From Lingula anatina (lineage: Eukaryota > Brachiopoda > Lingulata > Lingulida > Lingulidae), in contig NW_019775399.1 of assembly GCF_001039355.2 (NCBI RefSeq), positions 342,469 to 374,514 of the forward strand: a stretch of 32,046 nucleotides of DNA. Reading direction: 5' to 3'. Position numbers and translations under genes: made by a program. Positions 1-10,703 of this stretch are shown here, piece by piece. Numbering within the stretch: the first letter of the stretch is position 1; each line of letters starts with the position of its first letter. Below the pieces are notes generated by a model. The model made no database searches. It was given only the letters and a program-made list of their open reading frames with translations, and was not told where the DNA came from.

Positions 1-2687
1 GGTTGCTGGTATACAAGACGTTGTTGCACTAGGACACGTTTGTAATCCGAGATGTAATTCAAGCAAAAGCTTTCGCATTTTACCTCCGTTTTGTCCTTAC
101 TGAACCCCTGTGCACTCACTAATTTCTTTACCGTTTCCACGGCAACGCACACTTCCTGTCCGTAGAACACGATTGTATCGCTTGGCGTCGATTGGTTTTT
201 ATCGATCACGAAAGATCGAGGATCGTAACAAGACTCTTCGACAGAAAAGCGCTCGAAAGAAGATGACGTGCATCTCTTGATCTCCAATCTCATTCGCTGT
301 TGGTTTCCCGCGCGGCCACGTGGTACCTGACACACGTGCTCACAGATTGGGAGGTAAAGCCATGCGGCTGTCCACTGTGATAGTTGCTTGCACACGGCGG
401 TTGTGGATCCTCGAGCAACATACCCTGGGTTGCACTGGTAGGTGACCGTTCCGTCTAAACTGCCGTTGGTCACACCTACCACGTGACCGTTGGTCACCTG
501 AGGAGGCTGACCACAGGTAGGAAGCTTACGGCACCGAGCTATACCACTGTCGTCCCATTTTAATTGTGGCACGAAATTAATTAAAATATTTTTGCAGGTG
601 ATTGTGGTCTTGCCGCCTTCGAAGCTGTAGCCGGTGTCACATGTGTATACCGCAATGCCGTTTTCTGTGTTGTTTGTGACGTTCACTAGCTTCCCGTTTG
701 CCATGTCAGGGGGGTTCCCGCACGTGGGAATTTTCACGCACATCGGCGTGTAGTTCCAATAGAGTTTATCCCCATAAGAAGTACATATGACTGCACGATT
801 AGTCCTTGACTGGTCATGGAACCGATAACCAGCATCACATTCGTAGTGTGCTTCCCCATGTTCGTACCGGCTCGAGATATTCACCAACCGACCGTGCGGG
901 ACAACTGGTGGCTCGGAACATTTCGGGATTGGTACGCACTGAGCGCTGTCTTTAACGACCCATTGGGATTTGGGGTTGTCGTGCTTAAGGAATTTGCACG
1001 TGGTCACCAACCCGTCTGCTTTGTTGCTTGCTTGGTGCAGTGAGTTACACTTATAGGACGCCGTGCCGTTGAGGGTCGTATTGGTCACCGATGTCAACGT
1101 GGAATTGGCTAGCGGCACTGGCTGACCACAGTTGACGTAATGGCAAACGGACCTCGTATACCACTGGCCATTCTTTTGGCAAGTGGCTGAGCCGTCACCA
1201 TCCAGATAACTGTCATCACCACAGCGAAACTTTGCCACGTCTTCGTACCTCGTGCCCGTGGTGCTCACCAAGGTTGAGTTGGGTATAAGTCCGGTAGGGT
1301 CGCCACAGTCGATTACTGTTTCACAGTGAATGCCAATGTAGGTGCGCGGGCACGTGCACTCTACCCTGCGTCGCCCGAAGTTCTCGCACGTCCCACCGTT
1401 AAGACAGGGAGATTTGTTTGTGCATGTCATGTCGTACTGACATCGTAGCCCGTAACTAGCACGCGGGTCATTCCCTGCACTAGGACAGTCGCAGAGGTAA
1501 GACTTGTAACCAAGACTGAGGCATTTTCCGCCTCGCTGGCAAAGAGAAGATGAAACCCCCGAATTTTGGTTTGCTGAGTCGCAAGCAAGAGGAAGCTGTT
1601 TAACCGCCGAGCAGGGGGTATGGAACAGCTCAACAGAGTCTAGACCAATGTAATCCTTGGAAGAATAATATGATTTAAAGTTAGCCTCGAAAAGGATTTT
1701 ATAGTCTCCTCTTGGTAAGTCAAGGTAGCCTCGAACCCACCGTTCGCCGTATTGCTTGGGAACTCTGTGGAAGAGGGTATCGGTCCCGTTGGAATGTCTG
1801 AGGTAGATATTAAACACGTTTCTTGTATCTTCACTGGGCAAAACGTCATTGTGATAAGACATAGTCAAACATGTATCCTGTGCGACCGATATCGTTGGGG
1901 ATAACAGTTTGGACACGGATGAACCTAAAAGAGTCGAATAGTGGCTGCTTGTTACAGCGAGGAACTTGCCGCTGGGAGCTTCAGTCATTTTATCGGGGTA
2001 GTAATTCTCTTTGGTTATCAAAGCCCATTTAAAGTCGCTGTCATTAGAGTATGTATAGCCGCACGTGTCCATGTCCTCGAAGCCGCAATCGCCTGGAACT
2101 TTGTTCAAAGACGCGCTGTCGCCACAGGCCCCTGTGTCAACGGCAACGTCGGTAATAGCAACATACCCAACGGCGTAGCTTGTGTATCGCCTCATGGCTG
2201 AGAAAGCCAAGCGATATTCCCCAGCAGAAGGGATCGTTATGGATTCTCTGTGCCATTCTTTCTTCTCTGCTGATCGGATGCATCTCACGTGGTGCACAGC
2301 CTTCTCTTGACCTTGAGCGTCACGCACGTGCACGCGTAAGCTTGCGTCGCTCTCGTGGCGGTTTTTGCACTCGCTGTTGACGTAATCAAAATGGATGCAA
2401 GAGGGGCCAGTTGTTGTAAATTTGGGACTCACCACGGTGGAAAACTTAAAGTCCGCATCGATATCTGCGTAGGGTTGAACAATTAGACCCCTGACCGTGA
2501 ACTCGGTACAGGTGCTGCATAGTTTCCTCTTTGCATTTGCCCATTCCCACAACAAACCGTTTGTATTTTCGTTCTTGTAGCCGCATATGTCTGGCTTTTG
2601 AAAGTCGCAGTTTACGTCGTCTGCTCGTGTCGACTCGCCGCAAAACAGCAGCAGGAGAGTCACAAAAACGAGAAACGTGCGTTTCAT
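1..2687 (-). CDS. Secreted MAM-EGF-sushi domain protein, 3' end off the window (partial)
   Basis: One frame stays open without a stop from the ATG at 2685-2687 to the left edge, giving 895 codons. Residues 1 to about 22 are a signal peptide (MKRTFLVFVTLLLLFC...). Two MAM domains follow, C27-C188 (starts NCDFQKPDICGY) and C201-C359 (DCGFEDMDTCGY). Then come two EGF-like modules (369 to about 415; 422-455, with CLNGGTC and CTCPRTYIGIHC). Five sushi/CCP domains start at C461, C520, C590, C656 and C725 and end near C782; four open with the typical C-[GS]-x-P-P/x pattern, and all hold the internal Y/F-x-C and late W-x-x-x-C type positions, with many N-x-S/T sequons. Residues 783-895 contain further cysteines but match no domain I know. 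MAM, EGF and CCP modules are adhesion, protease-targeting or complement-like recognition modules, so an extracellular binding role is likely; the exact function is unknown. No intron interrupts 2.7 kb, which is odd for CCP genes. The C-terminus (anchor or secreted) is outside the window. Confidence 0.9.
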   Translation of the reverse strand, partial: MKRTFLVFVTLLLLFCGESTRADDVNCDFQKPDICGYKNENTNGLLWEWANAKRKLCSTCTEFTVRGLIVQPYADIDADFKFSTVVSPKFTTTGPSCIHFDYVNSECKNRHESDASLRVHVRDAQGQEKAVHHVRCIRSAEKKEWHRESITIPSAGEYRLAFSAMRRYTSYAVGYVAITDVAVDTGACGDSASLNKVPGDCGFEDMDTCGYTYSNDSDFKWALITKENYYPDKMTEAPSGKFLAVTSSHYSTLLGSSVSKLLSPTISVAQDTCLTMSYHNDVLPSEDTRNVFNIYLRHSNGTDTLFHRVPKQYGERWVRGYLDLPRGDYKILFEANFKSYYSSKDYIGLDSVELFHTPCSAVKQLPLACDSANQNSGVSSSLCQRGGKCLSLGYKSYLCDCPSAGNDPRASYGLRCQYDMTCTNKSPCLNGGTCENFGRRRVECTCPRTYIGIHCETVIDCGDPTGLIPNSTLVSTTGTRYEDVAKFRCGDDSYLDGDGSATCQKNGQWYTRSVCHYVNCGQPVPLANSTLTSVTNTTLNGTASYKCNSLHQASNKADGLVTTCKFLKHDNPKSQWVVKDSAQCVPIPKCSEPPVVPHGRLVNISSRYEHGEAHYECDAGYRFHDQSRTNRAVICTSYGDKLYWNYTPMCVKIPTCGNPPDMANGKLVNVTNNTENGIAVYTCDTGYSFEGGKTTITCKNILINFVPQLKWDDSGIARCRKLPTCGQPPQVTNGHVVGVTNGSLDGTVTYQCNPGYVARGSTTAVCKQLSQWTAAWLYLPICEHVCQVPRGRAGNQQRMRLEIKRCTSSSFERFSVEESCYDPRSFVIDKNQSTPSDTIVFYGQEVCVAVETVKKLVSAQGFSKDKTEVKCESFCLNYISDYKRVLVQQRLVYQQ

Positions 2688-2881
2688 ACTGATAGAGTAA
2701 ATTATGAAATCTGTTTTTCTTTCTTCCGCTTTCGTTAGTTTTAAAAAAGTCCAATCTGGAGATCTGTTAAACCTAATGTCTCCAGGCACTTCTACTGTGT
2801 GCGTTTTCGTTACACGGGCAAAAGTTATAAACACTTGCCCTTGAAAGTTATCGTCTGCTTTTCAGTGAGCAAGCAATGAAC

Positions 2882-2913
2882 TGACCCGCTTGCCGCTCGA
2901 GACCGATTATATA
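2882..2913 (-). promoter_or_regulatory. TATA box plus initiator of the MAM-EGF-sushi gene
   Basis: On the minus strand TATATAAT occupies 2913-2906. A TCAGTT initiator, an arthropod-type Inr match, has its A at 2882, 31 bases downstream of the first T of the TATA box. This is the canonical spacing. It predicts a 5' UTR of about 195 nt (2882 down to 2688) before the ATG, with no intron needed. Inferred from sequence only. Confidence 0.6.
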
Positions 2914-5226
2914 GCCTCCGCGCGCGGCCGATCCTTCAGAGTTAAATTTCCTTGGTTGATTCAGCGGCTCACTTGTCTTGGTAAACAAGTCTGGTTATAT
3001 AGCGATAACCTGATGATGTCACCTGATATGTAACTGTGAGAAACTTCCGGATTATTAATTCTGCGGAAATGGACAATTGAACTTTGTTAATAAGTGAACA
3101 ATATCCGTTACCTCTTCATAATTAGAGTTTTCATGGCAGTTATTCCTGGAAAACGCTTTGGTTGACAATCACCGTTTACATTGCATCCTGATTTTACTTC
3201 TTAAATTTATTAATTAATTAATTTATTTTATATTTCAGGGCCTTAAAAGTCAATATCAAACAGGGTGGTGTGAAGAAGCCTTAACTATGCGCTAATAGGG
3301 ATTTTATCAAGTCTTTTTCAGTCTTTTCCTGGTAGATGACGATCTCTCAGTGAAATTAATGACGTTCCCCGGTGGATTTTGCTATTGAAAACCTTGGATT
3401 ATTGTACTGTGTGTGTGCATGACTATCACCAATCTGCGTCTCTTCATGACCTTGACGCGTGCTATATATTTCATTCAAAATAGACGATAGCTCTACCGGG
3501 ACATTTACCATATATAGGAACCGTAGTCCGCTCCCCGTTTCTTTGTACAGGTGACATTCGTCCCATATACTAACCCCTATACTCCGACTAACCCTAATCA
3601 AGGACATATATTCAATATACGTCCTTGTCCTAACCTGTACTAATCATGTATGGGTCCCCGGACTACCATTCCTGGCACATCTATACCAGTCAAAATTCAT
3701 AATGGATCATTAATGTGAAGCCTAATTAAGAGGGTGGCCTGAAGTATCTCAAAACCCTTCATACAATTTTGATTTCAATTGCCTAATCTATAAAAAACAG
3801 TCTTATAACAAACGCCGCGAGCAATAGCAGTAAAGGGAAAGTCCCTTTGAACGATGACGTCTTACGTTATCATGACGTCTAAACCGGTAGATGGCGGATG
3901 AGATAGGGTATTCCCCCTTTATTTACCGTTACCCAAGCTGGCCTGGGCGCACCTCCGGTATTTTTAGAATACGAACACAGTAGCGAGAATCCAATCGAAT
4001 CAAATGATATTTAACTGAAATCTTTCTGTTTATAGGCCTATCCCGTTATCGCTTTACCTCTGCTCGGGTATTGGATGCTTAGCACTTGCCCTTCTGAAGT
4101 TTTAAAACTCTAGTAGCTACGTAGATCTACGTAGACCCTCTGTGCCTTTTTTTGTATGCATGTATTCATCTTAACAGAATCTGCTTTGAGGCGCATGGTA
4201 TACTTAATATGTTAATTCTTTTTTTCGAGATTCTGTTGTACAAGCCATCAAATATTTTCACTCTTTTTTTCTCTTTTGGAAGTTTATATCAATTATATAT
4301 CTGGATTACAATCGAGAATACTATGTCTCCCTAATTAACGGGAAGCCGTTCAAGTTTTTTAATCAGCAAGTCAAGATGACTGGACATTGTGTAAGTCTTA
4401 ATCCATTTACAGTAAATAGGCTTTAACTGCTCTTTGTCACGGCGAAAATTACCGTGTATTTTCATTAATGCAAACACATAGCTAACTAGTTACTTTACTT
4501 TAACGCCGACATGAAAAGGGTATACACGTTTTTCAATTTTTTTTAAGTCTGTAAATTCTTTGCCCAGTTAAGCTAACAAAACTTAACCAATAACGTTTAA
4601 AAAGCAGTGATATGCAGTAGTGAGAATTTATTTTCGATCCGTTTGGGAAAAAAATCGAAATGATCTCTCCGTATACCATTTTGATACACTGTACACATTT
4701 ATTATAATTAGAGCTGGCTCTAAAAAATAAGTCGCTATCTTTCCTGTGTTTGCCTGTGTTTGCATGTGGACTGTTGTTGCTAAAACACAGGATAATTGCC
4801 AATGCCGCTTGAATATTAGTTATTAGTTATTTGAATCATATTATCACGAAATAATCACATGGACGGTCACGTAGGCCTACTCTTAACACCTCGCCAATGC
4901 ATTACCAGCTATATCAGTTAATAATGAACACATTACCTTAACTAAATGACTTTAGACAAAGTACCATTATTGCTTTGTAAAAACGTTCTTGAGGGACCTA
5001 AACAATAAAGGGCTACGAGGGAGATCAACTTTTTTATTTCATTAATTTTTTATGTCAGCAATGCGCATGCGTCGATCATTAATGTTGCACTGAAGTGACC
5101 TTATCAAGGCCTCATACCTTAACCTACGCCCTATACAAACTGCTTATTTCTGAAGGACACCATATTACTCCGCCTTTATTATTTTGAAAGATCAGCAGGA
5201 TGTATGGAATACATAAGGGGCCGTTC
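2914..5226. other. Intergenic, no gene seen
   Basis: AT-rich sequence with only short ORFs that match nothing I recognise. It contains the palindrome at 3599-3627 and an 18-bp perfect palindrome at 4117-4134 (CTACGTAGATCTACGTAG). No RNA gene was recognised. Confidence 0.6.
3599..3627. repeat. 29-bp near-perfect palindrome inside a weaker inverted repeat
   Basis: CAAGGACATATATT, one centre base, then AATATACGTCCTTG: 13 of 14 positions pair. Further out, short inverted words also pair: AGGAAC-CGTAGTCCG near 3516 with its near complement ending near 3673, and GTACAGGT at 3544 with ACCTGTAC at 3633. Their centre is shifted from that of the inner palindrome. This may be a decayed foldback element. 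Confidence 0.5.
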
Positions 5227-5514
5227 AGAATAAGTCAGGTCGACCTAGCGACTGCACACCAACTCTACGGATACCTTCGCTGAATGCAATTAGATTAACA
5301 GACCACCACGCCTCTTCTTCTTTCCCGGATGATCGTACTCGTACATGTAGGCTATAACCACAAGTTTCTCTAGATCTGTTGGCAAATTTTTTGGAGTCTC
5401 TAGATCTGTCTTCTACTGAACGTCAGGAGGCGTGTTAGACTGTCAATCTGATTGCATTCAGCGAGAATCCCCGTGAAGTTAGTGCGCCCTAGCTATTTCG
5501 ACCCAACACATTCT
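5227..5514. repeat. Foldback element with 88-bp inverted arms
   Basis: Bases 5227-5314 align without gaps to the reverse complement of 5427-5514. I count about 65 of 88 matches by hand, with the strongest blocks at the inner half (CGCTGAATGCAAT, CACGCCTC) and at GGTCGA near the outer end. A spacer of about 112 bp separates the arms; it holds a direct repeat of TCTCTAGATCTGT (near 5367 and 5397). There is no coding capacity. Non-autonomous foldback or MITE-type DNA is the simplest reading. No clear target-site duplication was identified. Confidence 0.65.
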
Positions 5515-6757
5515 CATTCACTCTCGCAAAATTATCACATGTGTGAAACTAATTGATAGCAAGTTGATTGCAGGAAGACAGGTTATTGCATAGTGTTATT
5601 TTTATTGTGCTATCCGACTGCTTTAAGATGCAGCAAATGAAACATTATTAACAATATGTCACTCTTCTCATTATTATGTACTTAACACGTTCCTGTCACT
5701 TGTTTATGTAATTACCGCCCAGGCATAATCACTCTGTCACATTCAAGATCTCATTTCTTTGCCATCAACAATGTCCTTGGTATTGTTATATAGAGGCAAA
5801 TTGCTCAAGAAACCTAGGGCACAAAATATTATGTCCTAGAATAAACCTAGAACCTAATATCGGTCTAGAGGGTACTATGCTACACCAGTCATTCACCAAA
5901 ACCACTTTAGGCCCCTATACTCTGCACAATATCTTCAACGATACTCAATTTAATGACAAATATTGACTTTTACATCCAAACGTGAAGGAGAGCGAAAGGT
6001 AAGTTCTAGGTTTTTTTTTCAGCTGCTGTCTTGATGAAAAAAGTCTCAGTTCGTCGAGAAAAATAACCGAGTGACAGCTGTTATACATGTTGTATGTCAG
6101 CTTCCATGCAAATTTTGTAGTTCTTTGAAAATACAGCTGTTCCTATTTTCTCATATTTTGAAACTTTGACATGAAATAAGTGACATTGGTCATTGATATA
6201 TTGTTTTTCAAAGCCCCACTGTAGTGTCCTCTTAGTAAGTGAATCACGATTCGCTGCAGGATAACGGTACATAATAATATATCTTTCGTGGATAAGCCAT
6301 ACATGTAACACTGATTCATTCATATATGTGGATGAAAATTTTATGATTTCTAACTGTGATTCATGAGTCCATTTTGCCTCAAAGCGCTGAGAATTGTGCA
6401 CTGTATTCGATACAAATAGCAATAAAGACGTAAGTAAGTGTGGTGAATAAATGTGAATCATATATTCGTGCTTTCGAATGTTGTAAATAGCTTGTTTCTG
6501 TCTAAAGTGTGGTTAACAGCGGTGTTTCGTAAGAGTAAAAATAGTGAGTTTTGTGGTCTTCGTTCGTTATCAAGCCACACTCTGCCAGACACGTGTCGCG
6601 TTAATCGCAAATATGCAGTTGTCATTTGGATGGAATAAAGTTGCCTCGTTGAGTTGTTTTAAAAAACAATGAAGGCGCCTGCTAATTGACTCGTGACTGG
6701 TTTCTGCCGAGTCCTGCCAAATATCAAGGACACCTGTGTTATACATACATGTACACC
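5515..6757. other. Intergenic, no gene seen
   Basis: AT-rich non-coding sequence. The open frames here (e.g. about 126 codons on the minus strand, 6081-6461) show no domain, signal or composition that supports a gene. Confidence 0.5.
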
Positions 6758-6968
6758 CCATTTCCATAGATTAGATCGACCTACTTTAGATCGACCTAAC
6801 TCCCTGGGGGTTCACGCTAAATAGCTGTCAGCCGGGCGGACACGAAAGTTAATTATCCCCTTACAGCTTGTAGTAGGCGGGACGGACATTTAAGTCGGAT
6901 TATCTGAAAGTAATCTAGTGAGACTCCCCGCGAGGATAGATCGATCTAAAATCTATGGGAATAGAGCC
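6758..6968 (+). mobile_element. MITE-like element, copy 1 (about 200 bp)
   Basis: The left end reads ATTTCCATAGATTAGATCGACC. The reverse complement of the right end reads ATTCCCATAGATTTTAGATCGATC, so the element has roughly 20-bp terminal inverted repeats. A second copy lies in the opposite orientation at about 25403-25611, with close identity through the whole body (shared blocks such as AGCTGTCAGCC and TACAGCTTGTAGTAGGCGGG). There is no coding capacity. Ends are set by where the two copies stop matching and are accurate to a few bases. Confidence 0.75.
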
Positions 6969-7237
6969 GTAGACTTGTAGTGTTATATGGCAACGCAGAC
7001 AGTAACAGTGTGGAATAAAAATGGTTAATATTGCTGTATGTATGTCGTAAATCTGGGGTGCATAGTGAGTTAGATAAGGTTATTAATATTGACGGGAGGT
7101 GCAATGAATCAACGTCAGAAACATTGTCGAACTTGAAGATATATAAACTCACAATAGGCTGTGGCTGACATTTTAAAACTATTCAAATAACCAATGCTAT
7201 GGACGTATGTTCTATTGTAAGCCACCTTAAACTTTAA

Positions 7238-7301
7238 CAACAACAACAACTAGAACAAAAACAACAACAACAACAACAACAATAATAATAATAATAATAA
7301 A
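7238..7301. repeat. (CAA)n/(TAA)n microsatellite
   Basis: A run of AAC/CAA triplets passes into AAT triplets. A second (CAA)n run lies at about 7379-7401. A 107-codon open frame on the other strand here is an artefact of the repeat (poly-Leu and poly-Cys tracts). Confidence 0.9.
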
Positions 7302-8516
7302 TAGCCAAAAAACTCAGTCTTAAACAGGTCTCTGGGCTTGACTTTCCTGATATCCTGTGGAGTGTTCCAGAGCTCACCAAAACAACAACAACAACAACAA
7401 CGTAACCATGGCGACACGCAAGAGATTTTAGAATAAATCAGATGAACAAGCCAGCAGAGATGACGGACAAAGATTCGTAAACAGAGGCGTGGGCTAGAAA
7501 ATCGAACAGACACGCAGGCTAAAGAGGAGACAGAAAACGATAAAAACACCGATAAATACCCCCAATAAATCAATCTTATCAGGGTTCTTATTAATTAAAA
7601 ATTTTTGGTTACTATCTGCCATAAACGCACTCATTTACTTTCTTATCTAGTTGTTTTTTATTGATTATTTTTAAAAGTATTTGTTTATTTTTTAAGATAC
7701 CGTTTGTGCCGTATTTAAAAATTGAAATGGGTTAATTGTATGAAATGCCAGAGTATACAATTGACTGTGATTGCTAATCATATAAGATAATCAAATGCCC
7801 AGTATCTAGAAAACAAGCATTGGAAACATACACGCCCAAGCTTAATTAGCTACCGGTAAAACTGGCTGTTGAAGTCATCAAAATGTCATAACGGCTTAGC
7901 TTAGGCAGATTTTAGCCAATGAAAACGTGTTTGGTAATTGTCAATCAACGTTTTAGAAAACATGATATATTATAGAAAACTCATTTACTTGTGGCTTTCG
8001 AAGCAGAGTACAAAATTGTAGAACCCCAACTGTCTCAGTCTGCATTTAGAAAACAATTAGGAACAAAAGGCAATGAGAAGAAACAAAGAAGAAAAGACGC
8101 AAGAAAACCTGCACGGCAAATTTTCGTATAACGTTGAGCAGGTTGAAGTGGTAACAGTCTTACTTAGGCTTCCTATTTATGCCTATCACAGAGTGCTCGC
8201 TTGCTAACGTCACCAACTCTTGCACGCGAACCAGAAGCTCTTTAAATACTTCCACCCTGAAAGCAACCGCCTCGACCTCGCTTTTATTCTACATGAAGAG
8301 CCAGCGAGTGCAGCCTCTTCTGCTGTTTGTTCCAGCATTCGGACAACAATGAGCACATAACAAGGAAACTGAGGTTAGTCAGGCCAATTTTTTTTTTTTT
8401 TAAGTCGGTGTTTGAAGCTTCAAAATGAATTTACAATTATTGTTCTTTGGAATACAGGTAAATATGTAGAGATAAGAAATTTGGTTCTGTAAATCAAAAT
8501 GAATAAATGTGAGCGA

Positions 8517-8551
8517 ATGGGATGGATGGATAGAAGGATGGATGGATAGAA
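8517..8551. repeat. (GGAT)n-type microsatellite
   Basis: Imperfect GGAT/GGATAGAA repeats. Confidence 0.8.
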
Positions 8552-8682
8552 AGGACGAGCAGATAGGCGGACAGTCAATTACGGCAAGTGGCCCCAGTTT
8601 CAAATACACAAAAACTAAAGTCGGCTTCAGTGGTATCACAGCACTCGCATGAAAATCCTAGTCAACTAAGCCAGGAAACTGA

Positions 8683-8683
<1 letters not shown>

Positions 8684-8718
<35 letters not shown>
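8684..8718. repeat. (TG)17 microsatellite
   Basis: Uninterrupted TG dinucleotides of about 35 bases. Confidence 0.95.
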
Positions 8719-8722
<4 letters not shown>

Positions 8723-10236
8723 CGGGGCCTGCATGGTTTAATAAAAAGAGAAAACTAAACGAAAGGTACGGGGTTATTAAGAAGTGGCTTCATCTTTTTA
8801 ATTTTGGCACATCATATTCTTGCAATATGTATACTTGTATGTTGTTTTATTGATTTATTATCGTTCAGTTTTATTTATTAATTCATTATTTTCTTATCTT
8901 TTCAATCATTTATTCTTAACAATTCAGTTTTACTATAAAAACAGAAGCTATGATAATTATGCATAACATATCGCACTGAAGAGTCCAGCACATGCTACGC
9001 CATAGATAAATTTTTATTTGAAAAATCATTGTACATACTCGTAGCTAACCCAGTCACTACACATTTTCTCGTATTCTAAAATTGCGTGTGATAGAATACC
9101 CCCTTGAACAGAGTAGCATATTAATTTAATGTTAAACATCCTGCCACTATGTAATTTCATGTACAGAAATTATCTCATTTGACATCTTGTTAACACGTAC
9201 ACGTAGCATAAACGTGGTATCCCTGACCAAAACACAGCATATAAATTAACACCGTCAGTCCAGTAACAAGTTCTCGATAATTTAGGCTTTTGTTACGCTT
9301 GGATTCGAGTTTTCATGTGTAGTGATTATTCGCATAGTATGCCTTTGAAGAAAATGTTCAAGGTTTTTTATTTCTTTAATTTTGTTTTGTCTGCCTATGT
9401 TCTTCAAAATTTTTGCATAATAAAGATGATTTATCTTGTTTCTAGACTTGAAACAGCTTTACGGAGTAATAATAATAATGTTATTTGGTACCAACACACT
9501 TGTTATAAAGGCTTTTCTTGAAGTTATTCAATAAAATCTTCGAACCAAATTAAGGACTTTGCGGGAGATTTGCAACTTAACGTGTTTATCTCACCTCCAG
9601 TGACACCTGGCGGACATCCGTACAGCTCGTTATTCGCCATTCAAACGATTAACAGTCGGGCAGTTATGCTGAAGTAAGATGTAAATGTGTTCCAACAGTG
9701 AGTCAAAGCAAATAGCACGTAGCACGTACGGAAGAAAATGCCAATCTGAACGGATGGCCGAAAATTCGTCAAATTTTCAGTTCGAGACGAAGAGAATAAA
9801 GCAACATAACAGCCTATGAATTATTTGTAGATTGAGTGCTTAGTTTAAATAATTTAGAATATGATTTTTAACATCCCGTATTCTCTCTTTAGGTGAATAA
9901 AATGTGTACATTAATACAAAAATCCTGTAATAAAGGACACGTAGTTACTTCAGGAGATACTTAACCCGACAGGTAAAAACACATATTTCCGTAGAGAACG
10001 CTCGTTACCAGGACATTTACGATCGCCTTACTTCATCCAGCATGAATATTGTCAGAAAATTGCGTGTAAAGTAGTTTCTTATTGTGCGAGAAGTATTCCT
10101 AACAGAACGACTACGAGAAGTATTCCTACAGAAAAGTGCTGTTATTTTGTAGTCACAATAATAGTCTAAGGAAACATATTGTAGACTGATGATGAAATAT
10201 TTTCTTGGAGAGCGAATTTTTGTTGAACTACAACTC
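8719..10236. other. Intergenic, no gene seen
   Basis: AT-rich, with no supported gene or RNA. A 15-bp word CGAGAAGTATTCCTA is repeated within 10086-10130 (one mismatch at its first bases). Confidence 0.5.
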
Positions 10237-10615
10237 TTAAAAGCATTGCGTTCCCTCTAATGGATTACCCAAAGTGCCTGTTCTACAGAAACTCATTAGA
10301 GTCACTTTGGATACATTTTATGACTGTATACATGTGCGTCCATGGCACCTCAGTAGAATTATGTGGATACAACTGTACTACATGTAAATAAGAATAAAAT
10401 GGAGCCTTGGCTGATATAAATTAGAATCCGTTTCAAGGTGGTCGTTATGAATTAATAGTAATTTACGTGCAATTATTTTCATGTGTAACCTACAAAATGA
10501 AATACTGCACTGAACGTGTGACCTGGCGAAACCCAGTTTAAACCTATAGAAACAATAGTGAGTTTAGACCCCGGTTAAAAAAAAACTTAGGTCAATTCCC
10601 CGGCTAAGTAAAGAT

Positions 10616-10703
10616 GAGTGTTGTAACACTGTTCCTGATAGGGTAAGACGTATGCATGTGTCCATGAGAGTGCTGTAACACTGTTCCTGATAGGTTAAGA
10701 TGT
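10616..10703 (+). repeat. 52-bp tandem repeat, about 1.7 units
   Basis: GAGTG(T/C)TGTAACACTG followed by TTCCTGATAGG recurs with a 52-bp period. The same arrangement is seen in segment copy 2 (from about 12710). Confidence 0.8.

Noticed and set aside
816-2380. Plus-strand frames at 816-1043, 1941-2201 and 2180-2380
   Set aside because: They lie opposite the 895-codon minus-strand gene, which has clear MAM, EGF and CCP content.
7250-7573. 107-codon minus-strand frame with poly-Leu and poly-Cys tracts
   Set aside because: Produced by the (CAA)n/(TAA)n microsatellites read on the opposite strand.
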